From the NCBI GenBank assembly GCA_023228945.1, contig JALOAI010000035.1:1-42626 (forward strand): 42,626 nt of DNA, in the 5' to 3' direction. Origin of the DNA: Pigmentiphaga sp. (GTDB lineage Bacteria > Pseudomonadota > Gammaproteobacteria > Burkholderiales > Burkholderiaceae_B). How positions within the stretch are numbered: position 1 is the first letter of the stretch; the number at the start of each line of letters is the position of its first letter. The notes under the pieces are model-generated. The model had not been told where the DNA came from. It searched no databases and saw only the letters and a program-made list of their open reading frames with translations. The translations under genes were made by a program, and so were the position numbers. Below are positions 26,311 to 34,975 of the stretch, piece by piece.

Positions 26311-27252
26311 TTACTCGCGGCCAGCGCGCGGGTCGTTGCCGCCCACCGCCACCACGGGGTTGCGCATTTCGCCGATTTTTTCGACCCGGGATTCGATGAT
26401 GTCGCCGGGCCAGAGCCATTCTTGCGGATCGCGGCCGGCGCCCACGCCTTCGGGCGTGCCGGTGGCGATGATGTCGCCCGGCTCCAGGGTGATGCCGGCG
26501 CTGATGTCGGAGATCAGCGTGGGGATCTTGAACAGCATGTGCCGGGTGTTGGAGCTCTGCTTGGTGACGCCGTTGACGTCGAGGCTGAGGTTCAGGTTGT
26601 GCGGGTCGGGGATCTCGTCGGCGGTGACGATGACCGGGCCGAAGGGCGCGTAGGTGTCTTGCCCCTTGGAGTAGATCCACTGGCCGGCGCGGCGGCAGTC
26701 GCGGGCGCTCATGTCGAGCATGAGGCTGTAGCCGAACACGTAGTTCAGGGCGTCGGCTTCGCTCACGCGGCTGGCGCGGGTGCCGATGATCGCGGCGAGT
26801 TCGACTTCCCAGTCGAGCTGGCGGGTGATGGCGGCGTTGTGCTCGACGGCATCGCCGGGGCCGATCACGGTGGTGGGCGGCTTGGAGAAGATCACCGGCT
26901 GCTTGGGCAGGTCTTTGGACGTATCCAGCGTGCGGGCCGATTCCTCGACGTGCTCGACATAGTTGAGGCCGATGCCGAAGATGTTCTTGCGCGGGCGCGG
27001 GATCGGGGCCAGCAGCTTGACGTTGGCCAGGGGCACGGCCACGCCCGTGGGAAACTTGCCGTCGTACTCGTCGAGCAGCGCCGTGGTGCTGGATACGGCG
27101 GCGGGACCGAGGTCGATGAAGTCGAGCATGTTGTCGGGCAGCGCGTGGCCAGAGACATCGCCCAGGTATTCCAGGTCGACCACAAGGTCGTTCACGATGG
27201 CGCCCAGGCGGGCGGGGGCGGTCACGTTGGCGCGGTAGGTTACGAGTCGCAT
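26311..27252 (-). CDS. Fumarylacetoacetate hydrolase family protein, likely maleyl/fumarylpyruvate hydrolase
   Basis: 313-aa FAH-superfamily hydrolase that cleaves a C-C bond in beta-diketo acids. The metal ligands E149, E151 (DWEVELAAIIG) and D180 (MLDMSARD) are present, as are FGIGLNYVEHVEES and GDIIATGTPEGVG. ATG 27252 gives the standard start MRLVTYRANV. It follows gentisate 1,2-dioxygenase on the same strand. No glutathione-dependent maleylpyruvate isomerase is nearby but a maleate isomerase is, so direct hydrolysis of maleylpyruvate to maleate and pyruvate is the favoured reading. Confidence 0.87.
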   Translation of the reverse strand: MRLVTYRANVTAPARLGAIVNDLVVDLEYLGDVSGHALPDNMLDFIDLGPAAVSSTTALLDEYDGKFPTGVAVPLANVKLLAPIPRPRKNIFGIGLNYVEHVEESARTLDTSKDLPKQPVIFSKPPTTVIGPGDAVEHNAAITRQLDWEVELAAIIGTRASRVSEADALNYVFGYSLMLDMSARDCRRAGQWIYSKGQDTYAPFGPVIVTADEIPDPHNLNLSLDVNGVTKQSSNTRHMLFKIPTLISDISAGITLEPGDIIATGTPEGVGAGRDPQEWLWPGDIIESRVEKIGEMRNPVVAVGGNDPRAGRE

Positions 27253-27290
27253 CTTGCGGAGATCTCCAATAGAAAAGGCAAAACCAGTTG

Positions 27291-27326
27291 CGAGCCGCCC
27301 TGGCCGGTTGGGGCTGGGGCGGCTCG
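27291..27326. repeat. Stem-loop in the dioxygenase-hydrolase gap
   Basis: Perfect 10-bp inverted repeat (CGAGCCGCCC at 27291-27300 with GGGCGGCTCG at 27317-27326, 16-nt loop) just upstream of the FAH-family gene. It could act as a processing or pausing hairpin within the operon transcript. No T tract follows. Confidence 0.4.
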
Positions 27327-27471
27327 CTGGGAGTCGATGGAGCGTGCAGCTCCGGAATGTTCCGGCCTCGTTGGCCCCGCCGGGGAGAGCCGCACGACAT
27401 GCCGGGTAGGCGGCGTCATGCCTGGCGGACCCTCGCGGCACGTGGCCGCACGGCGGGCGAGGCCGGCTTGA

Positions 27472-28608
27472 TCAGGCTGGGGTAGAAATGACCGGCTGGT
27501 GGCCGTCGTTCTCGGCCAGGGCTTCCTCATAGTACAGGCTGAGTTTCTCCATTACAGGCAGGTCGTTGAAGCTGAACAGGCAGGCGTCTTCGGTGCTGCT
27601 GGCATTGACGTGTTCGTGCCAGGCCCACGACGGCACGCAGAAGATGTCGTGTTCCTGCCAGTCGAAGCGTTGGCCGTTGATGATGGAATAGCCGCTGCCC
27701 TTGGCCACCTGGTACAGGAAGCTGCCGGTATGGCGATGCGCCTTGCCCACGAAGCCCGGGCGCAGCATCTGCATGCTGGCGCCCATGGTGGACATGACGT
27801 GGCCGCCGGTCTTGGGGTTGGTGTAGTGCATCAACAGACAGTCGAAGGGGTTGCCTTCGGCCACCTTGCCGTAGCTCAACAGGGCCTCGTAGGTGGGCTC
27901 CCATTGGTATTTGAACAGCGGCGAATAAGGCTTGTCCCACTTCACGTCGTGCGGGCGCAGGGCGCGGCCGCCCCACAGGCCCACGGAGTCGTCCACCGGA
28001 TAGGTAACCGCCTGATGCATGTCGGGATGCACGCCGTAAAAGCCGGCTTCCAGCGCATTGACCAGGGGGATGTCCAGTCCGTCTTGCCAGATGCAGGGCA
28101 AGCCGTCGGCCTCGACGCCATGCTCGTGCCAGCAGCCGTTGGGGGTGAGCACGAAATCGTTGGCGCCGAGGGTCATCTTGTGGCCGTCGACGATGGTGTA
28201 GGCGCCGCGGCCTTCCATGATGAAGCGCAACGCCGACGATGAATGCCAGTGGGCCGACGCGGCCTCGCCGGGATGCATGACCTGCAGGCCCGAGTACAGC
28301 CAGCCTACGGCCGCGGCGACGTCGCGGCGGCCGGGATTGTCGAGATAGATGACGCGGCGGCCCGCTTTTTCGGGCGTGACCAACGAGACCGAGCGCAGGA
28401 CGTGCTCCCGGAGGTCGCGATAGCGCCACAGGACCGGAACCGAATCGGATTTCGGTTCCCAGGGTTCAATCTTGTTGGCGACAGTCCAGAGCGCGCCGGT
28501 TTTGAGCTGCTCGAGTTCGCGGTAATACGCCACCAGTTCGGGGGTGTCTTCGACGTCGGCACGGCCCGCGACGCTCTCGCGGTAGCTGTCATAAGAAGTT
28601 TGTGACAT
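27472..28608 (-). CDS. Gentisate 1,2-dioxygenase
   Basis: 378-aa bicupin iron dioxygenase that opens the gentisate (2,5-dihydroxybenzoate) ring to maleylpyruvate. The N-terminal cupin has metal-ligand histidines H120, H122 (ASAHWHSSSALRFIMEG) and H161 (NGCWHEHGVEADG); the second cupin is recognisable at GKAHRHTGSFLYQV. Length and DVWVL-free composition fit gentisate/salicylate 1,2-dioxygenases rather than homogentisate dioxygenase. An AGGTGA ribosome site precedes ATG 28608. First gene of the minus-strand cluster; downstream hydrolase and maleate isomerase support the gentisate assignment. Confidence 0.9.
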   Translation of the reverse strand: MSQTSYDSYRESVAGRADVEDTPELVAYYRELEQLKTGALWTVANKIEPWEPKSDSVPVLWRYRDLREHVLRSVSLVTPEKAGRRVIYLDNPGRRDVAAAVGWLYSGLQVMHPGEAASAHWHSSSALRFIMEGRGAYTIVDGHKMTLGANDFVLTPNGCWHEHGVEADGLPCIWQDGLDIPLVNALEAGFYGVHPDMHQAVTYPVDDSVGLWGGRALRPHDVKWDKPYSPLFKYQWEPTYEALLSYGKVAEGNPFDCLLMHYTNPKTGGHVMSTMGASMQMLRPGFVGKAHRHTGSFLYQVAKGSGYSIINGQRFDWQEHDIFCVPSWAWHEHVNASSTEDACLFSFNDLPVMEKLSLYYEEALAENDGHQPVISTPA

Positions 28609-28628
28609 GGTTCACCTTTTCGCGATTT

Positions 28629-28660
28629 ACGAAAATTGTAGTCTTTTTATAAAATTTCGT
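28629..28660. promoter_or_regulatory. Inverted repeat in the gentisate dioxygenase promoter
   Basis: AT-rich island upstream of the dioxygenase with ACGAAA at 28629-28634 and TTTCGT at 28655-28660. The arms enclose a TACAAT (minus strand, 28635-28640) that could be the -10. A repressor operator is plausible; no regulator gene is adjacent. Confidence 0.35.
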
Positions 28661-28808
28661 CTCATGCTAGAGGTTGCCGCCCGGCACTGTCAAGGCGCCG
28701 GGCGCGGGATGAAGGCTTAAGCTGATCTACCTCAATATATATGAATATTCATGTAGTTGGCGGGGTGCTGACGCTGCAGAATGGCGGATTACGCCTTGGC
28801 GCCGATGG

Positions 28809-29078
28809 TCAGGAGCGGCCGCTGTTGGGATTGGCGCGCAGCACGGCATCTTCGTGCAGGGATTCATTGAGCTGGTCGACCACGATGGCCCAGGCGGCAT
28901 CCGCCTTGAGCTGCTCGGCGAGGAACTGCCGCTGGGCTTCGTTCCAGTAGGGGGCGTCGACGAGATCCATGTCGGCCGGCAATTGATGGGTTTTGATGAA
29001 TCCGGCGATCCCCGCTTCGCTGGCGTCGAGGCCAAGCTGCAGGAACAGATTGGTCATCCGGGGAGTGGGGGTGTTCAT
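28809..29078 (-). CDS. DUF2789 family protein
   Basis: 89-aa small protein. RMTNLFLQLGLDASEAGIAGFI, HQLPADMDLVDAPYWNEAQRQFL and WAIVVDQLNESLH match the DUF2789 pattern, a proteobacterial family of unknown function, usually about 75-80 aa. AAGGAG lies just upstream of ATG 29078. It is divergent from surface-protein gene 3. Function not known. Confidence 0.82.
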   Translation of the reverse strand: MNTPTPRMTNLFLQLGLDASEAGIAGFIKTHQLPADMDLVDAPYWNEAQRQFLAEQLKADAAWAIVVDQLNESLHEDAVLRANPNSGRS

Positions 29079-29205
29079 ATCATCTCCTTGGAATGAAAAG
29101 CCCGGGGCAGGCTGATGCTAGGCACACTATAGAACATCGCCCCATGACACCTCGGCGCGTCCGGCCGGGATGAAAGGCCCGCCCGGGCGCCGGACGCCTG
29201 GCGGC

Positions 29206-29235
29206 TTGTGTACCGCCAACCCCTGTCGATACACT
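29206..29235 (+). promoter_or_regulatory. Possible sigma-70 promoter of surface-protein gene 3
   Basis: TTGTGT (29206-29211), 18-bp spacer, TACACT (29230-29235). The same -10 word occurs before gene 2, but no CRP-like palindrome is seen at the equivalent position. An imperfect GGCGG...CCGCC repeat overlaps the -35. Confidence 0.35.
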
Positions 29236-29309
29236 CCGCCAATTGTCGGGTTTTCTCGCCAATGGCAGCCGCGACCACGGCGAAAGCCGATTTCCCCAAG
29301 GAGCCTTTT

Positions 29310-31703
29310 GTGTCATCCAGCCGTTTTTTCCCGGATATCCGGGGCGATGTCGCTTCGATTTTTTTGTCGTACTTCAAACGTGCGCCGGAGTTCGAGGCAT
29401 TGCAACATTACGCGAGCGTGTACGAAGCCCTGCAGGCCGACCCGGCCACCGCGGGCAACGCGTTCAATCTGCTGGCGGCGCATATCTACGCCGACGGTGT
29501 GGCCAGCCATGAGGTACCGGCGGGGCCGACGATCACCGACGGTTGGTACGTCGACTATTTGTACGGCAATATCCTGGGCCGCGCGCCCGAGACGACAGGT
29601 CGTGACTATTGGATCGAACAATTGGAAACGGGAACGGTCACGCGCCCCGAGCTGGTCGGCACCTTCATTGCCGCGGCTCGGGCGACGGAAGGCCGTGATC
29701 TCTGGTACGTGCTGAATCGCGCCGAAGTGGCCGTGGCCTTTTCGCTGTGGGAAAACTCCAATCCGCAAGTGCTGCCGACCTTGAAGTACGACGCCGCGGA
29801 GGTGATGCTGGGCGTGGATGAGAACGCCAGCACCGTTTACGCAGCGCTGGGCCGCCTGGAGCTCTGGAGCAGCCCAGTTGGCGAGGTACGCAACCTGACG
29901 ACCGGCATCGACGTTCTGGAAGGTTCAACTGCCAACGATATTTTCAATGTGGTGTACGAGGGCGAGGGTCTGCCGGGCGCTTCGACACTCACCAACTTCG
30001 ATAGCCTCGACGGCGGACTGGGCACCGACACGCTGAACGTTTATATCGGCGAGTGGGGCGCCAACGCCGGGCTTCCCGGCACCGCCACGATACGCAACAT
30101 CGAGATCGTGAATGTATATAACGGCGGCGCGGCCCACGACTCGCTGCGCACCGTGAGCCGTTACGAGGGTGTGGAGCAGTTCTGGCAATTCGATACCGCG
30201 GGCGACGTCCACGGCATAGGCGAGGGGGTGACTGTCGGGTTCTCGGGGGTCGAGGCGTTGCACGCCAGTGTGGGTCTGGCCAGCGGCGTTGCGTCGGCCG
30301 CCATCCGGCTCGACGGGGTTGCCGACCCCGACCGCCTTTTCAACCTGCGCGTGGCCGGTGATGCCCTGGACGCCGTCGCGGTCGACGGTGTCCTGATGAG
30401 CGACGAGAGCGCACTCATGCTGACTCTTCAGGCCGGCGAGGGCGTGCGGGAGCTGAGCCTCGCCACCGCCGTGGAAACCATCGTCGAGGTCTTCCGGGCC
30501 GACGACAACGAGCCGCGCCTTCATACGCTGGATATGTCGGGCTCCACGGGCGGCATCGACTATCTGCTGGACGACGAACAGGCAAGTCAGCTGGTGGGAG
30601 GCGACGCCGCCCTTACCATCACCTTCGGTTCGGGCGATGACACGTTCACCCCCTTGCGCCGCGCGCTGTCGCTGCGCGATACCATCGACGGCGGCGAAGG
30701 CTACGATACCGTGGTGCTGGCGTCCGGTGGCAAACTGCAAACCCAGAACTACGACGCCATTGCCCGCCTGCAAAATATCGAGCAGCTGGTCTTCCTGGGC
30801 ATCGACGTCGAAGTGGACGCCGCCGAACTGATCGATTTCGACTTGCGCTTTTCGGGCGACGGCGATGTGGTCATCGGCAATCTGGCCGCCGGCCAGGCGT
30901 TCACCGTGGGTGCGCCAACCTTCCTGAGGCCAGACTCGGTCACCCTGAAGGCCGCCGACAGCCACGTGGTCATGAAGCTCGAGGAAGAAGGAGCCATCGA
31001 GCTGCGGATCGATGCCGCCGCGGTGGGCGGGAAGAACGGTTTGCTCACGGTTTCGGGCAAGGGAGCGGTGTTGTTCGACAATGCCACGTCCGGCAAGTTT
31101 GTCGAAATCGACGCCAGTGGGCTCGAGGGTAATCCGATGCCCTATCACCTGTTGGCCGAGCTGATCACCATCGAGCCGGTCGATCCCGCCGCGATGGCTC
31201 CGATCGGCTTGGTGCTGGCGCAAACCGAACTCGGCATTCCCACCAGCTCGGGGATGAGCGGCGGCGTGGCTGAAACCGTGCTCTTGAGCTCCGACACGCT
31301 CGATCTGATCATGGTCAATGTCGGCCTCAACCCCGACTCGGACACCCCTTGGGTATCAACTAATTCCTCCACCTATGGCCGGATGGACGTCATCGAGAAC
31401 TTCAACAGCGACGCCGACGCCGGCCCGCTGGACTATCTCGTGGGGCCGGGTATCATCGGCAAGCTGAGCCTGACCCCCGCGCACGACACCCTGCAGTTGG
31501 CGTTTCAGTCGGCCGCCAAAGCCTACGCCGAACTCGCGGTCAGCGTGCTGTACTTCAGCTTTGAAGGCGACACGTATTTGTTCGCCGATACCGTGGAGGG
31601 TCAGTCGGGCCAGTACGATGCCAATGATTTTGCGCTGAAGATCGTGGGCGAGCACGACATCGGCGCGCTGGGGCTGTGGGTCCAGCCGGTGACGGTGGCC
31701 TGA
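29310..31703 (+). CDS. DUF4214-domain surface/secreted protein, paralog 3
   Basis: 797-aa third member of the paralogous family. GTG 29310 is chosen because AAGGAG at 29298-29303 is ideally placed and the product then begins MSSSRFFPDIRGDVASIFLSYF, matching paralogs 1 and 2; the in-frame start 34 codons upstream does not. It has the DUF4214-like region (WYVDYLYGNILGRAPETTG), RTX-like turn GSGDD (about 440-444), TIDGGEGYDTVVL, the shared SGMSGGVAETVLL and FNSDADAGPLDYL segments, and the C-terminal YFSFEGDTYLFADTV and FALKIVGEHDI. It lies about 6 kb from paralog 2, beyond the catabolic cluster. It probably follows the same export route as the others. Confidence 0.75.
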   Translation: MSSSRFFPDIRGDVASIFLSYFKRAPEFEALQHYASVYEALQADPATAGNAFNLLAAHIYADGVASHEVPAGPTITDGWYVDYLYGNILGRAPETTGRDYWIEQLETGTVTRPELVGTFIAAARATEGRDLWYVLNRAEVAVAFSLWENSNPQVLPTLKYDAAEVMLGVDENASTVYAALGRLELWSSPVGEVRNLTTGIDVLEGSTANDIFNVVYEGEGLPGASTLTNFDSLDGGLGTDTLNVYIGEWGANAGLPGTATIRNIEIVNVYNGGAAHDSLRTVSRYEGVEQFWQFDTAGDVHGIGEGVTVGFSGVEALHASVGLASGVASAAIRLDGVADPDRLFNLRVAGDALDAVAVDGVLMSDESALMLTLQAGEGVRELSLATAVETIVEVFRADDNEPRLHTLDMSGSTGGIDYLLDDEQASQLVGGDAALTITFGSGDDTFTPLRRALSLRDTIDGGEGYDTVVLASGGKLQTQNYDAIARLQNIEQLVFLGIDVEVDAAELIDFDLRFSGDGDVVIGNLAAGQAFTVGAPTFLRPDSVTLKAADSHVVMKLEEEGAIELRIDAAAVGGKNGLLTVSGKGAVLFDNATSGKFVEIDASGLEGNPMPYHLLAELITIEPVDPAAMAPIGLVLAQTELGIPTSSGMSGGVAETVLLSSDTLDLIMVNVGLNPDSDTPWVSTNSSTYGRMDVIENFNSDADAGPLDYLVGPGIIGKLSLTPAHDTLQLAFQSAAKAYAELAVSVLYFSFEGDTYLFADTVEGQSGQYDANDFALKIVGEHDIGALGLWVQPVTVA

Positions 31704-31823
31704 GCACGCTCCGGCAAGAGGCAAATCCCGAGGTCGAGGACGGCTCCAGCCGCTCGATGCGGGAAGCGCCGGCACCGCCTCGGTGTCCGGTCGCCATCGA
31801 CGGCCGGCGTTCGGATCCGAGGG

Positions 31824-32402
31824 TCAGTGCAGCACGCGGGCGGACGTTGGCGCGGCCTGCCCCGGATCGCCGCGCAGCCAGTCGGGCCAGTGCTGCAGCG
31901 GCCAACCCGCCTTGCGATATTGCTGGTAGAGCACGCGCAACCATTGCCGCAAGGCCTGGGTGGGCAGGCTGAGCCGCACCGTGGACGGGCTGGCTTGGCC
32001 TGCCGCTTTGAACGTTAGTCGTACGCCCCGCGGAAAATGGCTCAGATCGATGGACTGAATCAGAATCTCGCGCGTATCAGGCGGAATCGCGACCGGTCGC
32101 TGGGCTGCGTGGCTGCTGACGGCGGCCCGCTGGGCCTGATGGTGGCGCTGGTCGGCTTCTTCGTTGGTGGCGGGGGTGGGCGCGGGTCCGTCGTGCGTGC
32201 GCGGCGGCTTGGCCACAGTGGTGTCCAGCCACGAAAACAGGGGTGGGAGCAGCCGTTGCAACAAACGCTGGGTCAACCACAGAACCCAGACATCGCCGTC
32301 CGCGCTTTCGCCCGTCAGGCGGATGCGGTCTTCGGTGTCGAGATACTGCGTGGTCAGGCGCCGCAGTTCGGGGACGACGGAGGCGGGTGGAGTATCGGCC
32401 AT
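31824..32402 (-). CDS. Hypothetical protein
   Basis: 192-aa protein I do not recognise. It has an N-terminal part with YLDTEDRIRLTGESADGDVWVLWLTQRLLQRLL, which reads as a small alpha/beta unit, then a polar linker (about 65-100), and a C-terminal unit with SHFPRGVRLTFKAAG and LPTQALRQWLRVLYQQYRKAGWP. No signal peptide or TM segment. It is divergent from the GGDEF-EAL gene and convergent with surface-protein gene 3. Codon use looks native, so it is probably real. Confidence 0.7.
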   Translation of the reverse strand: MADTPPASVVPELRRLTTQYLDTEDRIRLTGESADGDVWVLWLTQRLLQRLLPPLFSWLDTTVAKPPRTHDGPAPTPATNEEADQRHHQAQRAAVSSHAAQRPVAIPPDTREILIQSIDLSHFPRGVRLTFKAAGQASPSTVRLSLPTQALRQWLRVLYQQYRKAGWPLQHWPDWLRGDPGQAAPTSARVLH

Positions 32403-32558
32403 GATGGAACCATGTTAGCAGAGCGGCCTGGCGTGCCTGGAGTTGATCATGGTCTCTTGATGTCCGATCTTTATCGCAAACACATTTTGTGGAAATCTTG
32501 TTCGGATATTGAAAGTTAAGCTAACATTGTCTTCTATCTATTAAAGGATAGCGCTGCC

Positions 32559-34850
32559 ATGTGCGAACTGCCGGTGTCATCGGCCCTGACGCGCTTCCGG
32601 CAGGTTTTCGAGCAATCTCCCACCCCCTATTTGCTGTTGGCGCCAGACTTCACCATCCAGGCGCACAACGAGGCATACGAACGGCACATCGGAGGGCTAC
32701 CTGGCGGCCGGGTGGGCAAACCCCTGTTCGAGATCTTTCCGGCGGCCGACCCCATCCAACGCGAGCGCTTGCAGGCTTCGTTGGTCTGGCGGTTTCGCGA
32801 GCGCCGCCGGCGTTTCTCGCTCAAGCGACATCACCCGGTGGCGTATGTCGCCATCCAGCCCGGCGGGGCCGATCCCGACCGCTACTGGACGCTCACGGCA
32901 GTCCCCCTCGCCGACGAACACGGCGTGATCGACGCCTTGTTGTGTCATCCCGCCAGTATCGCCGAGCTGGCGCGCCCGCAACTGGCCGGCCCGGTCGCGG
33001 CCGATCCGGCGCACCCCGAAACGGCCGACGGCCTGCCCTGGCGTCAAGGCATCCACGAGCTCCGGCAGCCCGAACGTCTTTATCTCCAGCAGTTGTTTCA
33101 ACAGGCCCCGGGGTTTGTCTGCGTGCTACGCGGCCCGCGCCATATTTTCGAGCTGGCCAACGAGGCATGCTATCGCTTGACGGGTCATCGGCATCTCATT
33201 GGGCGGGCGGTTGCCGATTGCCTGCCGGAACTTGTCCGCCAGGGCTTCGTCGACCTTCTCGACCGAGTGTTGCATACCGGCGAGCCGTATATCGGACGCG
33301 GCTTGCCGCTGGCGCTGCAGCGCCAGCCCCTCGGGGTGCTCGAACAACGCTATATCGACCTCGTCTATCAGCCCATCCGCGAGCCGAACGGCGAAATCTC
33401 GGGTATTTTCGTGCAGGGCCACGATGTGACCGATGCCTGTCAACTGGCGCAAGAGCTGTCGTACCAGGCGTCTCACGATCCACTCACCGGGCTGCTCAAC
33501 CGGCGTGAGTTCGCGTGCCGCGTCACGGCGCTGCTCGAAGCCGATGCCGGCCGCCCCAACGATGCCGAGGCCATCGAATGGCTCACCGACCTGCAGCCGG
33601 TGCCGGTGATCGACAACGAGCCGATCCTCGATGGCGTGCAGGAATCCCGGCCGCACGTCCTGATGTATCTCGATCTCGATCTATTCAAGATCATCAACGA
33701 TCATTGCGGGCATGGCGCGGGCGACGAGCTCCTGCGGCAGGTGTCCGACCTGCTCCGTCGCCACGTTCGCAGCAGCGATATCCTGGCGCGTCTGGGGGGC
33801 GACGAATTCGCGTTGGTCCTGCGGCGCTGCCCCATGCATGCCGCCGAGCGTGTGGCCAATCAGCTGCGGCAGGCCATCAGCGATCTGGTGTTCATCTGGC
33901 AGGGGCGGCGCTACGGCGTTTCGATCAGTGTGGGCCTTGCGGCTTTCGGTGTGCCGCTGGGAGTGCCATTCGAGGTGGCCCTGAGCCAGGCCGACGCGGC
34001 TTGTTTTCTGGCCAAGGAAAAAGGCCGCAATCGCGTGCAGATATACCGCGACGGAGACGACGAAGCCCATCGCCAATTGCACGATATGGATTGGGCCAGC
34101 CGGTTGCGCGATTGTCTGGCAGAAGACCGCGTCGTCTTGTATATGCAGCGTATCGTGGGCCTGCAGGGCGAACATACCGCCGCTCAGGCCTGGGAGGTCC
34201 TGGCGCGCCTGCGCGATGTCGACGGCACACTGGTGGCGCCGGGCGCCTTCATCCCCGCCGCGGAACGTTTCGGCCTGATGCCCACCCTCGACCGCCATAT
34301 CATTCGCAAAGCGTTTGCCACCTTGCATGAACTGCCGGAGAGCCAACGGCGCGATGCTCGTTATTTCATCAACGTATCGGGCCGTACTCTCAGCCAGGAC
34401 GACCTCTCTTCGTTCGTGCAGGGCCTGCTGCTCGAGTTTCCGACGCTGCGGCCCGAGCACATTTGTTTTGAAGTCACCGAAACCGCGGCCGTCTCCAATC
34501 CGACAGTAACGGCCAGCGCCATGCAGCATCTGGTCGATCAGGGATTCCGTTTCGCACTCGATGACTTCGGCAGCGGTATGTCGTCGTTCGCATATTTACG
34601 GCAGTTGCCGGTGCAATACGTCAAGATCGATGGCGAATTCGTACGCGATATTCTTCATGATCCTGTCGACCGCGCCATGGTCGAGGCGGTTGCCAAGGTG
34701 GCGCGGCTCATGGGCATCCAAACCGTCGCGGAGTTCGTCGAATCGGCCGAGCTGCTCGAGCACCTGGCGGCCATGGGCGTCGATTACGGCCAGGGCTTCG
34801 CCTTGCATCGCCCAGAGCCGTTCAGCAAGGCGTTGGAAGACCCGGCCTGA
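32559..34850 (+). CDS. PAS-PAS-GGDEF-EAL cyclic-di-GMP protein
   Basis: 763-aa soluble signalling protein. Two PAS-like domains (about 10-130 and 175-290), then a GGDEF domain with intact GGDEF (413-417) and a product-binding I-site RSSD (404-407), then an EAL domain. The EAL signature is degenerate (EVL, 546-548), but the other catalytic positions look intact: FEVTETAA, LDDFGSG (668-673 for DDFGSG), VKIDGEF and the late YGQGFAL. The GGDEF domain has an unusual insert of about 35 residues between NRREF and the VLMYLDLDLF strand. Both diguanylate cyclase and phosphodiesterase activities are possible. A ribosome site AAAGGA lies upstream. Confidence 0.92.
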   Translation: MCELPVSSALTRFRQVFEQSPTPYLLLAPDFTIQAHNEAYERHIGGLPGGRVGKPLFEIFPAADPIQRERLQASLVWRFRERRRRFSLKRHHPVAYVAIQPGGADPDRYWTLTAVPLADEHGVIDALLCHPASIAELARPQLAGPVAADPAHPETADGLPWRQGIHELRQPERLYLQQLFQQAPGFVCVLRGPRHIFELANEACYRLTGHRHLIGRAVADCLPELVRQGFVDLLDRVLHTGEPYIGRGLPLALQRQPLGVLEQRYIDLVYQPIREPNGEISGIFVQGHDVTDACQLAQELSYQASHDPLTGLLNRREFACRVTALLEADAGRPNDAEAIEWLTDLQPVPVIDNEPILDGVQESRPHVLMYLDLDLFKIINDHCGHGAGDELLRQVSDLLRRHVRSSDILARLGGDEFALVLRRCPMHAAERVANQLRQAISDLVFIWQGRRYGVSISVGLAAFGVPLGVPFEVALSQADAACFLAKEKGRNRVQIYRDGDDEAHRQLHDMDWASRLRDCLAEDRVVLYMQRIVGLQGEHTAAQAWEVLARLRDVDGTLVAPGAFIPAAERFGLMPTLDRHIIRKAFATLHELPESQRRDARYFINVSGRTLSQDDLSSFVQGLLLEFPTLRPEHICFEVTETAAVSNPTVTASAMQHLVDQGFRFALDDFGSGMSSFAYLRQLPVQYVKIDGEFVRDILHDPVDRAMVEAVAKVARLMGIQTVAEFVESAELLEHLAAMGVDYGQGFALHRPEPFSKALEDPA

Positions 34851-34975
34851 GGCTCCGGCCGCTGAGCGCAGTGGTGTCAATTGCCCATGGCATCCGCGAC
34901 GAGGCGATGGATTCGATTCCCGTCTGCTCGCGTCTTCCAGCCCGCGATGTAGTCGATACGGGTACGGGATGGGCC

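Noticed and set aside
26066..27400. Minus-strand 444-codon frame overlapping the FAH-family gene
   Set aside because: Very Arg/Pro-rich shadow in another frame of the hydrolase gene, spanning into both flanking gaps.
17246..31703. Calling the three paralogs classical RTX toxins or adhesins
   Set aside because: Only isolated GSGDD-like and GGEGYD turns are present, not tandem nonapeptide arrays, and no toxin domain is visible.
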